Positions 8,565 through 15,963 of a stretch of 64,000 bases of DNA are shown here, piece by piece. The notes beneath the pieces were generated by a model that was not told the origin of the DNA, did not search any database, and saw nothing but the letters and a program-made list of their open reading frames with translations. The stretch is from the NCBI RefSeq assembly GCF_015207605.1, contig NZ_JADEWO010000033.1, forward strand, positions 18,644 to 82,643, read 5' to 3'. This DNA comes from Oculatella sp. LEGE 06141 (GTDB lineage: Bacteria; Cyanobacteriota; Cyanobacteriia; Elainellales; Elainellaceae). Within the stretch, counting starts at the first letter, position 1. Each line of letters begins with the position of its first letter. The position numbers were made by a program, and so were the translations under genes.

Positions 8565-10592
8565 ATGCGACTACGTACAGTAATTGTCTTGATAGCCCTG
8601 GTTGCCTTCGTCAGCATCCTGGGTTATCAGATAGAGCTGACTCTGCCAGGAACCCCACCTGATATTAACAGCACCTATACCCCATTCACCAAGGCTCCAC
8701 CCAGCGCTGTTGGCTCCTATGATGTTATGGGATATGTCATTAGTCGGGATGATGCAAAGCAACTCCTGCAAACCGAAGAAGGGCGTAACCAATTGTCGGC
8801 AGATAACGGTGCCGTTGAAATCACTGAAGACCTGATCAACCTGGGTCGCAAAGCATTTTATCGAGAAACGTTTGGGAATGATATTCTCTTCACCGATGTG
8901 GTTGGTATTCTCGATGGCCCCCTGGGGATAGGCAAACTCTCGAAAGCCATTTTAGGGCTGAAAGGTAAGGGCACCACTAACTTGCAGGTGACGCTAGATG
9001 AAGATGTGGCGATCGGTGGACGCACGTTTACAGCAGGAACAGTAATCAACACGGGGCTGGATGTGCCCAAAGGCTCTCTGTTTCCATTGGGATTAGTGAC
9101 TCATGTGAGTGATGCGAAACTTCGAGCTGGCATTACTTGTGCCCTGTGCCATACCACCGTTAACGAAAACACAGGCCGCATTATTGAAGGGGCAACCAAT
9201 ACTGACGTTAATCTGGGTGTTCTTTTAGCGCTGGCTTCTAACTCAGCCGCTCTGTTCCGCCAGACCGATGTTAGTCCAAATGATATTCCACCTGGGTCAC
9301 ACACCTACATCACCAGTGAGGGAGACACAGCCTATCTTCCGGATGCCAAAACCTTAGAAGATGAAGTGGATGCATCCTTACTCTCCTGGCCGCCTGGTAA
9401 CTTTGTGTCTAACGGCGACCTGAAGAATAATTCGTCTAAGGTGCCATCTTCCTATACCCATGAGGCATGGCCCTATGCCTGGAGCGGTGTCGCCTCGATT
9501 GGCTGGTTCCACGGGCTAACCACCTTGAACAACGCCGTATTTGGTCTCAATGCCGACCCCACTACCACCGCAGACGAGAGCGAAACCGTGCTGGGGATCG
9601 ATAAAGAGATCTATCTTGGTTCCATGTTCCAGAATGCAGCAGATGCTAAGTTCCGGCTACCAGAAGGTGTGCAACCATCCAAATTTGTTGATGACGTTGA
9701 CCCAACACCTGGTGCCCCTGGCATTAACTGGACGATCAAAATGCCAGAATATCCCAAAGGCTCGCTGTTTATGCAAAACGGGCTGATGGCAGCCACACCG
9801 GGCTTACCAGTTGCCGCACAGCTTAACGGCATGTCGGCATGGCAAAATACTCTGGCACCACCTCCCTATCCTGCTGCGGATAGGAACACGTTAGAACGAG
9901 GGGCGAAAATCTTCACGCAGGCAAACTGCGCCGAATGCCATAGCGGACGCTATTTCACCAACCACAAAGTCATTCCTCAGCGGGAGGTGGGAACTCAACC
10001 CGTCCGGGCACCTGCTTCTAAATCGTTTGCCAAATTGTTTGTTCCCCCTAAAACCTATCCACCCAATGTTCCAGTCCCTGTGCCGCCCAATGCACCTGTG
10101 TTGTCAGTACCAACCGATATCGCTCCCCATGACGATATTGAATTGGCCTACGCTCTTAGCGATCCGGACGGAGGTTACAAGGTCAATAAGTTAATTGGTA
10201 TGTACTTACATGCGCCCTATCTCCATGATGCTGGCGTGGCGGCAGGTGCCACAGCGCTCAAGCAAGAGACAGACGGACATTTCAGCATTGCCGATCCCGA
10301 GCAAATTGGAATGGTTGGCACTTTGATGAAGGGCATCAAGCCCGACCCAACAGCGAGTTTGCGGATGCTGCTCGATCGCAACCTGCGTAAACCAATGGTG
10401 GCTGCTAATCAAGCCAGTCCAGAGTTACAGCGAGCTAACGTTAGTGGCATCGGCCATGAGTATTGGGTCGATGAAGCGGCAGGATTTACGCCTCAAGATC
10501 AGACTGACCTGATTGAATTTTTGCTCTCAATTGACGATGACCCGGAAGTCCTTCCTGCGTCCAATCGGGATGTTCATTCATCCGCTTTCTAA
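8565..10592 (+). CDS. Secreted di-haem c-type cytochrome
   Basis: A 675-residue exported protein with an N-terminal hydrophobic anchor (residues 5-20) and two c-type haem motifs. These are CALCH at 192-196 and CAECH at 455-459. Between and around them are large low-homology segments. MYLHAPYLHDAGV near residue 545 resembles the distal Met/His and YLHDG-like region of MauG/cytochrome c peroxidase relatives. Length and first-haem position also recall the rubber oxygenase RoxA family, but that assignment is weak. It may be an extracytoplasmic electron-transfer protein, peroxidase or oxygenase. It precedes the vanadium haloperoxidase gene on the same strand by about 500 bp, with a terminator-like hairpin between. 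Confidence 0.7.
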   Translation: MRLRTVIVLIALVAFVSILGYQIELTLPGTPPDINSTYTPFTKAPPSAVGSYDVMGYVISRDDAKQLLQTEEGRNQLSADNGAVEITEDLINLGRKAFYRETFGNDILFTDVVGILDGPLGIGKLSKAILGLKGKGTTNLQVTLDEDVAIGGRTFTAGTVINTGLDVPKGSLFPLGLVTHVSDAKLRAGITCALCHTTVNENTGRIIEGATNTDVNLGVLLALASNSAALFRQTDVSPNDIPPGSHTYITSEGDTAYLPDAKTLEDEVDASLLSWPPGNFVSNGDLKNNSSKVPSSYTHEAWPYAWSGVASIGWFHGLTTLNNAVFGLNADPTTTADESETVLGIDKEIYLGSMFQNAADAKFRLPEGVQPSKFVDDVDPTPGAPGINWTIKMPEYPKGSLFMQNGLMAATPGLPVAAQLNGMSAWQNTLAPPPYPAADRNTLERGAKIFTQANCAECHSGRYFTNHKVIPQREVGTQPVRAPASKSFAKLFVPPKTYPPNVPVPVPPNAPVLSVPTDIAPHDDIELAYALSDPDGGYKVNKLIGMYLHAPYLHDAGVAAGATALKQETDGHFSIADPEQIGMVGTLMKGIKPDPTASLRMLLDRNLRKPMVAANQASPELQRANVSGIGHEYWVDEAAGFTPQDQTDLIEFLLSIDDDPEVLPASNRDVHSSAF

Positions 10593-10619
10593 GCGATCGC
10601 CATGTCGTTGACTTTCGCC

Positions 10620-10650
10620 AAAGGGGCAGTCCGAACAGGACTGCCCCTTT
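10620..10650 (+). terminator. Rho-independent terminator-like hairpin after the cytochrome gene
   Basis: AAAGGGGCAGTCC (10620-10632) pairs perfectly with GGACTGCCCCTTT (10638-10650) across a 5-base loop and ends in T residues. It lies 28 bp after the cytochrome stop codon. Confidence 0.75.
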
Positions 10651-11098
10651 ACGTTGATCCCGTACTTTGTTGTAGCAGGTGATATCCCTGATATGGCGAT
10701 CGCTTCTCAGAATTCATCCAGGTAAACGAGCTGGATGCAACAAATGAAATTCTTTGCGAAACAGAACAGTACCCACGTGGGTCATATATCTCCCATAGCT
10801 ATGTGAATATACTGGGTGGAACCAAAGCGGATCAGCTCGCTGAGTTAACCTTCTGACAATAGATACAACGTTTCGTACACCTCATTAGCGGTGCTCTACG
10901 GCATAGAACTTTGTGTCTAAAAAGTTCTGGATTATCCCTATCTGTCCTATGGATTTCAGGAAGACATTCAGATTGTTATGGCTGCAATTCTCCCCTGAAA
11001 AGCCGCCTCTACTGGCATTCCCTTCGGCTTATCCAGAGCCTAAAACGAGCCAGCCTTTTTATGACGATCCACAAGCCCACTCATTAAGGAACATTTCT
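10651..11098. promoter_or_regulatory. Upstream region of the haloperoxidase gene with a perfect palindrome
   Basis: The region holds a perfect 12-bp palindrome, ACCCACGTGGGT, at 10771-10782. A one-base variant (ACCCACGCGGGT) occurs at 14085-14096, upstream of another plus-strand gene. It may be an operator for a dimeric regulator. The frame of the haloperoxidase is open from a GTG near 10913, but no good ribosome site precedes it. Confidence 0.35.
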
Positions 11099-12778
11099 AT
11101 GTATGACTGTCAGCACGACCTGCACCATCAGGACTTTGAAGGCCGTCGCACCAGTGCTAGCAACGTGCGTGACCAAGCGCGAGATGCTGCCTTTGATGCC
11201 TTTGACATCTGCCCTCCAGCGGTTAATGGGGATGAACAGCGGTTTGAGCAGATTGGCTTTCCAGGATTTGCATCATACACCAAGGCTCTGGCTCACGATG
11301 CCAGTGGCATGGTAGACAAACACTCCTTAAAATCACTACTCAATGCGATTCAGGTAGGCACCCAGGAGGCATTTGAGCAGGTTCAGTTAGGCGGCCAGCG
11401 CAAGCAGACTAACCCGCTCAATGCTTACTCTTTCCAGGCCATTGGCGACGATTCCAATGGTGCCCGCATAGCTGCCGCTCCCGAATTTGGCAGCCGCAAC
11501 ACGGCGATCGATATGGTAGAGCGCTACTGGATGGCTCTCTGCCGCGATGTTCCCTTCGATCAATATGCCAATAGCGGTCTAATTAAAGCAGCCTGCGAGG
11601 ACTTGAACAAACTGGGGTTTGAGCAGGAGTTTGGCTTTGTCTGCACCGAGCAGACCCTCTTTCGGGGGCCTTATGAGGGGTGTGCTGTCGGTCCTCATGT
11701 ATCCCAATTCTTGCTGCAAGACTTCAAGTTCGGCAACCAGCTCATTCGCCAGCTACAGCGCTATCCCCGACCCGGTCTGGATTACATGACTGACCTGGAC
11801 ACCTGGAACCAGATCAACAACGGTCAAAGTTATCCAAATGGGACAGACCTCATCGATGGCAACCGTTACATCACTACCCTGCGGGATGGGGGACAGTGGG
11901 TTCACATTGATCTGCCGCACCAGGCCGGGTTATGGGCGACGCTCATTCTATTTGGGCTAGATGCTAAGCGCTCGAAAGCGAACCCCTACCACAATGACAG
12001 CATTACGACCTCCGTTGCCTTTGGCAGTCTCGGCGCTCCGGATGTCACCATTCAAAGTGGACTGGCTGGGGTGTATGCCCTCAAGCACGCCTGGTTCCAG
12101 AAGTGGTGTGTCCATCGTCGCTTGCGGCCTGAGGTATACGCGCAGCGACTGGAGCTGTTCCGATGCGGGTTGATGGGTGAGTCTTATGATAACCCCCTCA
12201 ACAACGATAAGTTCAATGACTTGTTTGGAGCAGGAGCTGATGTTTGGCGCAAAACTCAGGTGCTAGATCGCATCTTCGAACACAACCGTCAGCAAAACAT
12301 GGCTCAAAATCGGGGCGATCGCAACGGTTCCTGGCTATTACCAATGGGCTTCCCCGAAGGGTCTCCGACTCACCCGGCTTACCCCGGCGGTCACTCAGCG
12401 TTCGTTGCAGCGGCGGCCACTGTAGCCAAAGCCTACTTTGCCGATGGCAAGTTTCCTAATCCAAAGGTGCCCGTTGATGGTGGCCAAATGCTGGGTGATT
12501 ACAAGGGCGAAACTCTGACTATCCACGGTGAGCTGAACAAGCTAATTGCTAACGTCACTCTATTCCGGGACGGGGCAGGTATGCACTGGCGCACCGATGG
12601 TACCACCTCTGGCCCCAACGCTGGCGTGGGTCGTCCTGGTGTAGGTATCCCAACGGGCGGCAACCTGCTGGGTGAGAAGCTGGCTATCAGTATGCTGCGG
12701 GACACGCGATGCACTTATCGGGAATCGGTGGGTACATTTGAGTTCAAGAGCATTGGTGGCAACTTGATTCAGTTCTAA
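11099..12778 (+). CDS. Vanadium-dependent haloperoxidase
   Basis: A 559-residue enzyme predicted to use H2O2 to oxidise halide, usually bromide, for halogenation or hypohalite release. The vanadate pocket is visible: K335 and R343 (KWCVHRRLRP, spacing 8), PGGHS with acid-base H432, and R490 and H496 (FRDGAGMHWRTD, spacing 6). These match the spacing of algal and cyanobacterial bromoperoxidases. The usual Ser before Gly-His is Gly here (PGGH). The ATG at 11099 has AAGGA eight bases upstream and begins near the family's normal N-terminus. The frame is open upstream to 10913. No signal peptide is evident from this start. Confidence 0.9.
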   Translation: MYDCQHDLHHQDFEGRRTSASNVRDQARDAAFDAFDICPPAVNGDEQRFEQIGFPGFASYTKALAHDASGMVDKHSLKSLLNAIQVGTQEAFEQVQLGGQRKQTNPLNAYSFQAIGDDSNGARIAAAPEFGSRNTAIDMVERYWMALCRDVPFDQYANSGLIKAACEDLNKLGFEQEFGFVCTEQTLFRGPYEGCAVGPHVSQFLLQDFKFGNQLIRQLQRYPRPGLDYMTDLDTWNQINNGQSYPNGTDLIDGNRYITTLRDGGQWVHIDLPHQAGLWATLILFGLDAKRSKANPYHNDSITTSVAFGSLGAPDVTIQSGLAGVYALKHAWFQKWCVHRRLRPEVYAQRLELFRCGLMGESYDNPLNNDKFNDLFGAGADVWRKTQVLDRIFEHNRQQNMAQNRGDRNGSWLLPMGFPEGSPTHPAYPGGHSAFVAAAATVAKAYFADGKFPNPKVPVDGGQMLGDYKGETLTIHGELNKLIANVTLFRDGAGMHWRTDGTTSGPNAGVGRPGVGIPTGGNLLGEKLAISMLRDTRCTYRESVGTFEFKSIGGNLIQF

Positions 12779-12812
12779 ACTCCACGCAACAAACGGCTTG
12801 AATGCTTAACTT

Positions 12813-12849
12813 GCTAGTCTTGTCGTGTAGGCGATGAGACTAGCTTTTT
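12813..12849 (+). terminator. Terminator of the haloperoxidase gene
   Basis: GCTAGTCT (12813-12820) pairs with AGACTAGC (12837-12844) across a 16-base loop, followed by TTTTT (12845-12849). It lies 35 bp after the stop codon. Confidence 0.7.
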
Positions 12850-12921
12850 GCCGTTTTGAATTCGGATGTGGAATAGAACCAATGATGGAATGGCACTGAC
12901 CTAAACTAACCTCAAGTACCC

Positions 12922-12955
12922 AGATCCCCGGACTCTTCAAAGAATCCGGGGATCT
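12922..12955. repeat. Perfect 11-bp inverted repeat
   Basis: AGATCCCCGGA at 12922-12932 and TCCGGGGATCT at 12945-12955 form a strong hairpin without a clear T-run. It lies between convergent haloperoxidase and RTX genes, so it could serve as a bidirectional terminator. Confidence 0.5.
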
Positions 12956-13038
12956 TAATGCTCAGGGAAGGGTAGACAAGCCGACACTCACCTACACCGA
13001 CCAAGGACTGTTTTATGACACAATTAGCGCGGTTTTGT

Positions 13039-13803
13039 CTAGACTGCCGCTGTTGCGGGGATGACCACAAAATCTCTTGCAGCAACTAAACTGGTGCGAT
13101 CGCGTAACACGGCAATCAGGTCGTTTCCTCGATAAATGGCTGCATCCAAACTACCACCCCCCACCAGGTTTTGCGTGGTGTCTATCCGATAATCAGCCAG
13201 ATTGCCAACCACCTGAATTTTGTCTCCCTGGGTGGCACTAAAATCTGTAATCACGGCATATCCATCTGCAAACCCCTGCGTGTCTCCGGTGTAGTATACG
13301 CCGCCGTCTGCCGTACCCAAAACAAAGATGTCGGCTCCTCTACCACCAGTGAGCTGATCTTGCTCGTAGGCAATGCCGCCATAGCCATCGAGCAGGTCAT
13401 CGCCATCGTCGCCATTTAACTCATCATTACCTGTACCACCGAAGAGGCGATCGTTGCCCGTGCCGCCAAAAAGCTTATCATCGCCGCCTTCGCCAAAGAC
13501 CTGGTCGTCTCCCGCATCACCATGCAGGTAATCGCCTAAACCGGGGGAATCATCACCCCCGCGCACAATATCATTGCCGTTGCCACCAGAGAGATAATCC
13601 AACCCATTGCCGCTGAAAAGCTGATCATCTCCATTGCCACCATACACGGCTTGAAAAATAGAACCGCCATCACCCGCATTCAAAATATCATTGCCGTCAC
13701 CGCCGTTGATGAAATCAATGGTGTCGTTACTACCAACCAAGATATCGTCAAGGCTGCCTCCTTGTAGCGCAGCACTACGCGCCATTCCAGATGTTGTGGA
13801 CAT
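13039..13803 (-). CDS. RTX-type calcium-binding repeat protein
   Basis: A 254-residue protein made almost entirely of glycine/aspartate nonapeptide repeats of the form GGxGxDxLx, roughly residues 15-160 (GGDGNDIL, GGNGDDQLF, GGTGNDRLFGG, GDDGDDLLDGYGG). They fold as a calcium-binding beta roll. The C-terminal part (TGGRGADIFVLG then VITDFSATQGDKIQVVG) is the common end domain of cyanobacterial hemolysin-type repeat proteins and a likely type I secretion signal. There is no N-terminal signal peptide. AGGAG lies ten bases before the ATG. The protein is probably secreted or surface-bound. The HlyD/ABC pair at 18-22 kb is tied to another cargo, so its exporter is unknown. Confidence 0.9.
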   Translation of the reverse strand: MSTTSGMARSAALQGGSLDDILVGSNDTIDFINGGDGNDILNAGDGGSIFQAVYGGNGDDQLFSGNGLDYLSGGNGNDIVRGGDDSPGLGDYLHGDAGDDQVFGEGGDDKLFGGTGNDRLFGGTGNDELNGDDGDDLLDGYGGIAYEQDQLTGGRGADIFVLGTADGGVYYTGDTQGFADGYAVITDFSATQGDKIQVVGNLADYRIDTTQNLVGGGSLDAAIYRGNDLIAVLRDRTSLVAARDFVVIPATAAV

Positions 13804-14384
13804 TTTCAGGAACTCCTCTCTCTTGTGTTTTGAGGTGGATGTTTTAAGTTGCGTTGCCAGAGCAAATTCATTGAGCTGAAATTAAAACGCTCAAGTCGGG
13901 AGCCAACAAACAGTGGCCGAATCTAACGGTCGAGACGGCTCAATCCTGCTTTAATCGCTAGTCATTAAAACTAAATGCCGATCCTTGAGGCGATCGCCGC
14001 TTGCCTGATAGATATAGACCCTGTTGAAGCACTTCCAGGAGTATGATTCACGACCCAGCAATGGCTGTCCTGATGATTCTGGGTACCCACGCGGGTACTT
14101 TTAAGGTTCTGTTAGCAGAAACAGCCCGATCCGGTGAAAACACTGGTTTGTCGTAGAGTTGATTCGGTTTCTTTTTTGAGAATTTTGAGGCGTGGCTCAA
14201 TCCGATCAAGGGACGATCGCTTCAAACAGAATCGGTTGCGATGCGACGCTTAATCTCAGCCATTTGGCTCACGTAGCTAGGTGAATTTCAGTCGGCACAC
14301 ATACCTCAAGACACCATCATCAGCATCCGGATTTAAGCTGAATCCAACGTAAAAAGTATCAAAACAGAGTGATGATTGATTCGC
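13804..14384. other. Non-coding spacer between divergent genes
   Basis: A 581-bp spacer between the RTX gene (minus) and a membrane-anchored protein (plus). It contains the 16-bp inverted repeat GTACCCACGCGGGTAC at 14083-14098, related to the palindrome at 10771-10782. No intact ORF is visible. Both promoters should lie here. Confidence 0.5.
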
Positions 14385-15134
14385 ATGGGTTCAGCAATTT
14401 TTTGGGGCGTTTTTGTGTGCGGTGCGATCGCCATTTTGGTGATGATGGAATTGAACGGGTGGCAATCATTCCGCCGTCCTCCATCCTCCAGGCGATCGCA
14501 ACACCTTGGTTCATCAACGCAGCCCGGTCAAGGCTGGCGATCGTTGCTCGATGCGGCAGGTGACTGGATGCCAACAAAACTGTTGCAGCAGGTGCCTCTC
14601 GCTAAAAAGAGGAAGCACGTACGGCGATCGCAACGAAACGACATAGCTGGAGATGCTACTCGGCTGCAACCCACTCCCGGCATTAACCCACGAGAAAACC
14701 TGACGCAGATTCAGGCGGCGAAACCAGCTAACCGATCATCCCAAAAACGAACTTCTCGGCGATCGCCTCCCGCTTACACAGAGGAGCCGACCCGGTTTCA
14801 ACCCCTCTGGGAGGATGGTTCATCTCAAAAGCCGTCGAAATCCTCAAAGCCGCCGTCTCAAAAGCGATCGCAACCCGCTCCGTCTTACACAGAAGAACCG
14901 ACCCGGTTTCAGCCACTCTGGGAATCACCTTTACCTGCACCACCCGGCAAGGAAACGCTAAACGAGCGCCAACGCCCCGTTCAGGATGCTAATTCAACAG
15001 ACGCACCCACCCAAATTCAACCGATCACACCCGATCTGCCAGCGACGGGCTTAGAACCAGACCAGACTCAAATCATTTCTAAAACCCGTGTAGTAAACGA
15101 CGACCAGGCTGGGGATGAGCGCACGAGGTATTAG
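14385..15134 (+). CDS. Membrane-anchored protein with repeated T-[QR]-hydrophobic-Q motifs
   Basis: A 249-residue protein with one N-terminal membrane segment (about residues 3-21) and a long, basic, Pro/Ser/Gln-rich disordered tail. Six short motifs recur with Thr at residues 92, 107, 136, 173, 209 and 228: ATRLQP, LTQIQ, PTRFQP (twice, inside duplicated YTEEPTRFQPLWE), PTQIQP and QTQII. The pattern looks like repeated phosphothreonine sites. The next gene encodes an FHA domain (a phosphothreonine reader) and the convergent gene a Ser/Thr kinase, so a kinase-scaffold-reader set is a reasonable inference. An in-frame TTG at 14376 is possible. The family is not recognised. Confidence 0.6.
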   Translation: MGSAIFWGVFVCGAIAILVMMELNGWQSFRRPPSSRRSQHLGSSTQPGQGWRSLLDAAGDWMPTKLLQQVPLAKKRKHVRRSQRNDIAGDATRLQPTPGINPRENLTQIQAAKPANRSSQKRTSRRSPPAYTEEPTRFQPLWEDGSSQKPSKSSKPPSQKRSQPAPSYTEEPTRFQPLWESPLPAPPGKETLNERQRPVQDANSTDAPTQIQPITPDLPATGLEPDQTQIISKTRVVNDDQAGDERTRY

Positions 15135-15182
15135 AGCAATCGTTTAGTACTGGCTGGCATCATACAAAAATCAGGGGGAGCC

Positions 15183-15881
15183 ATGACATTGATCGCACTC
15201 AAGCTGATCGATCGCCACACGGGTGAATCCCAAAAAGTGGAATTAAAGTTGGATGCCATTATCCAAGGGCAGGGCTTGATTGGACGACATCCCAATTGTG
15301 ATATCGTCCTGAGCAGCCCTGAAGTGAGCCGTGTGCATGGCAGGATTGTGTATCAGGCTGGTCAATATTACTATACCGATCTCGGCAGTACGGGCGGCTC
15401 ACTGGTGAACAACAAATCGGTGCAAACGAACCAGCATCTGCCGATCGGTTTGGGAGATATCATTCGAATCGGCAAATATAGTCTCCTGGTGCAAACCGTA
15501 GAACTGGATGAGCTTCCTCCTCCCTTAGCTCCAACGCAGCTTTCGGTTCCAGACACCCAGGCCACCTCAATCAACCCCATTCAGCCGTCTTCGCTTCAGG
15601 TTAACGCGGCTGATCATCCGTCTCCAGTGCAGCAGTTAGTGCCCAAAGCAGCCAATTTTATTTTCTCAGTTGAAATGTTGAGGACGAAAGGGCTATTGAA
15701 ACAAGGCTCAGCCGAACTCATCTTTCAAGGTAAAGAATTGGTAGAAGGGTTATCGCTCTCAAAACGCTTACAGCAGAAAGCGATCGCACTATGCCAGGCC
15801 GAGCTTAATTTAGGAAAACTCTGCATTGTGGTTGAACACGATAATCACTTCACGCTTTGGCAAGAAAAAGACGGTTGGTAA
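15183..15881 (+). CDS. FHA domain protein
   Basis: A 232-residue cytosolic protein. Residues about 30-95 form a forkhead-associated domain, shown by GLIGRHPNCDIVLSSPEVSRVHGRI and then DLGSTGGSLVNNK. This includes the Arg (GRH), Ser and His (SRVHG) that bind phosphothreonine, and the Asn-Asn that contacts the peptide backbone. A Pro/Gln-rich linker follows, then a C-terminal segment of about 80 residues that I do not recognise. AGGGGGAG just before the ATG is a strong ribosome site. The gene follows the motif-repeat protein by 48 bp and is convergent with the Ser/Thr kinase, its likely signalling partner. Confidence 0.85.
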   Translation: MTLIALKLIDRHTGESQKVELKLDAIIQGQGLIGRHPNCDIVLSSPEVSRVHGRIVYQAGQYYYTDLGSTGGSLVNNKSVQTNQHLPIGLGDIIRIGKYSLLVQTVELDELPPPLAPTQLSVPDTQATSINPIQPSSLQVNAADHPSPVQQLVPKAANFIFSVEMLRTKGLLKQGSAELIFQGKELVEGLSLSKRLQQKAIALCQAELNLGKLCIVVEHDNHFTLWQEKDGW

Positions 15882-15963
15882 TCCCCAGCCGTCCGACCTC
15901 AAGCCTGTATACCACTAAACTCCACTAAACCCCACTAAACCATTGAGCCAAGGCGAGTCCAGC

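Noticed and set aside
13039..13803. RTX protein as cargo of the HlyD/ABC pair at 18-22 kb
   Set aside because: That exporter has a C39 protease for GG leaders and is operonic with the Arg-rich precursor. RTX cargo normally uses exporters without an active C39 domain.
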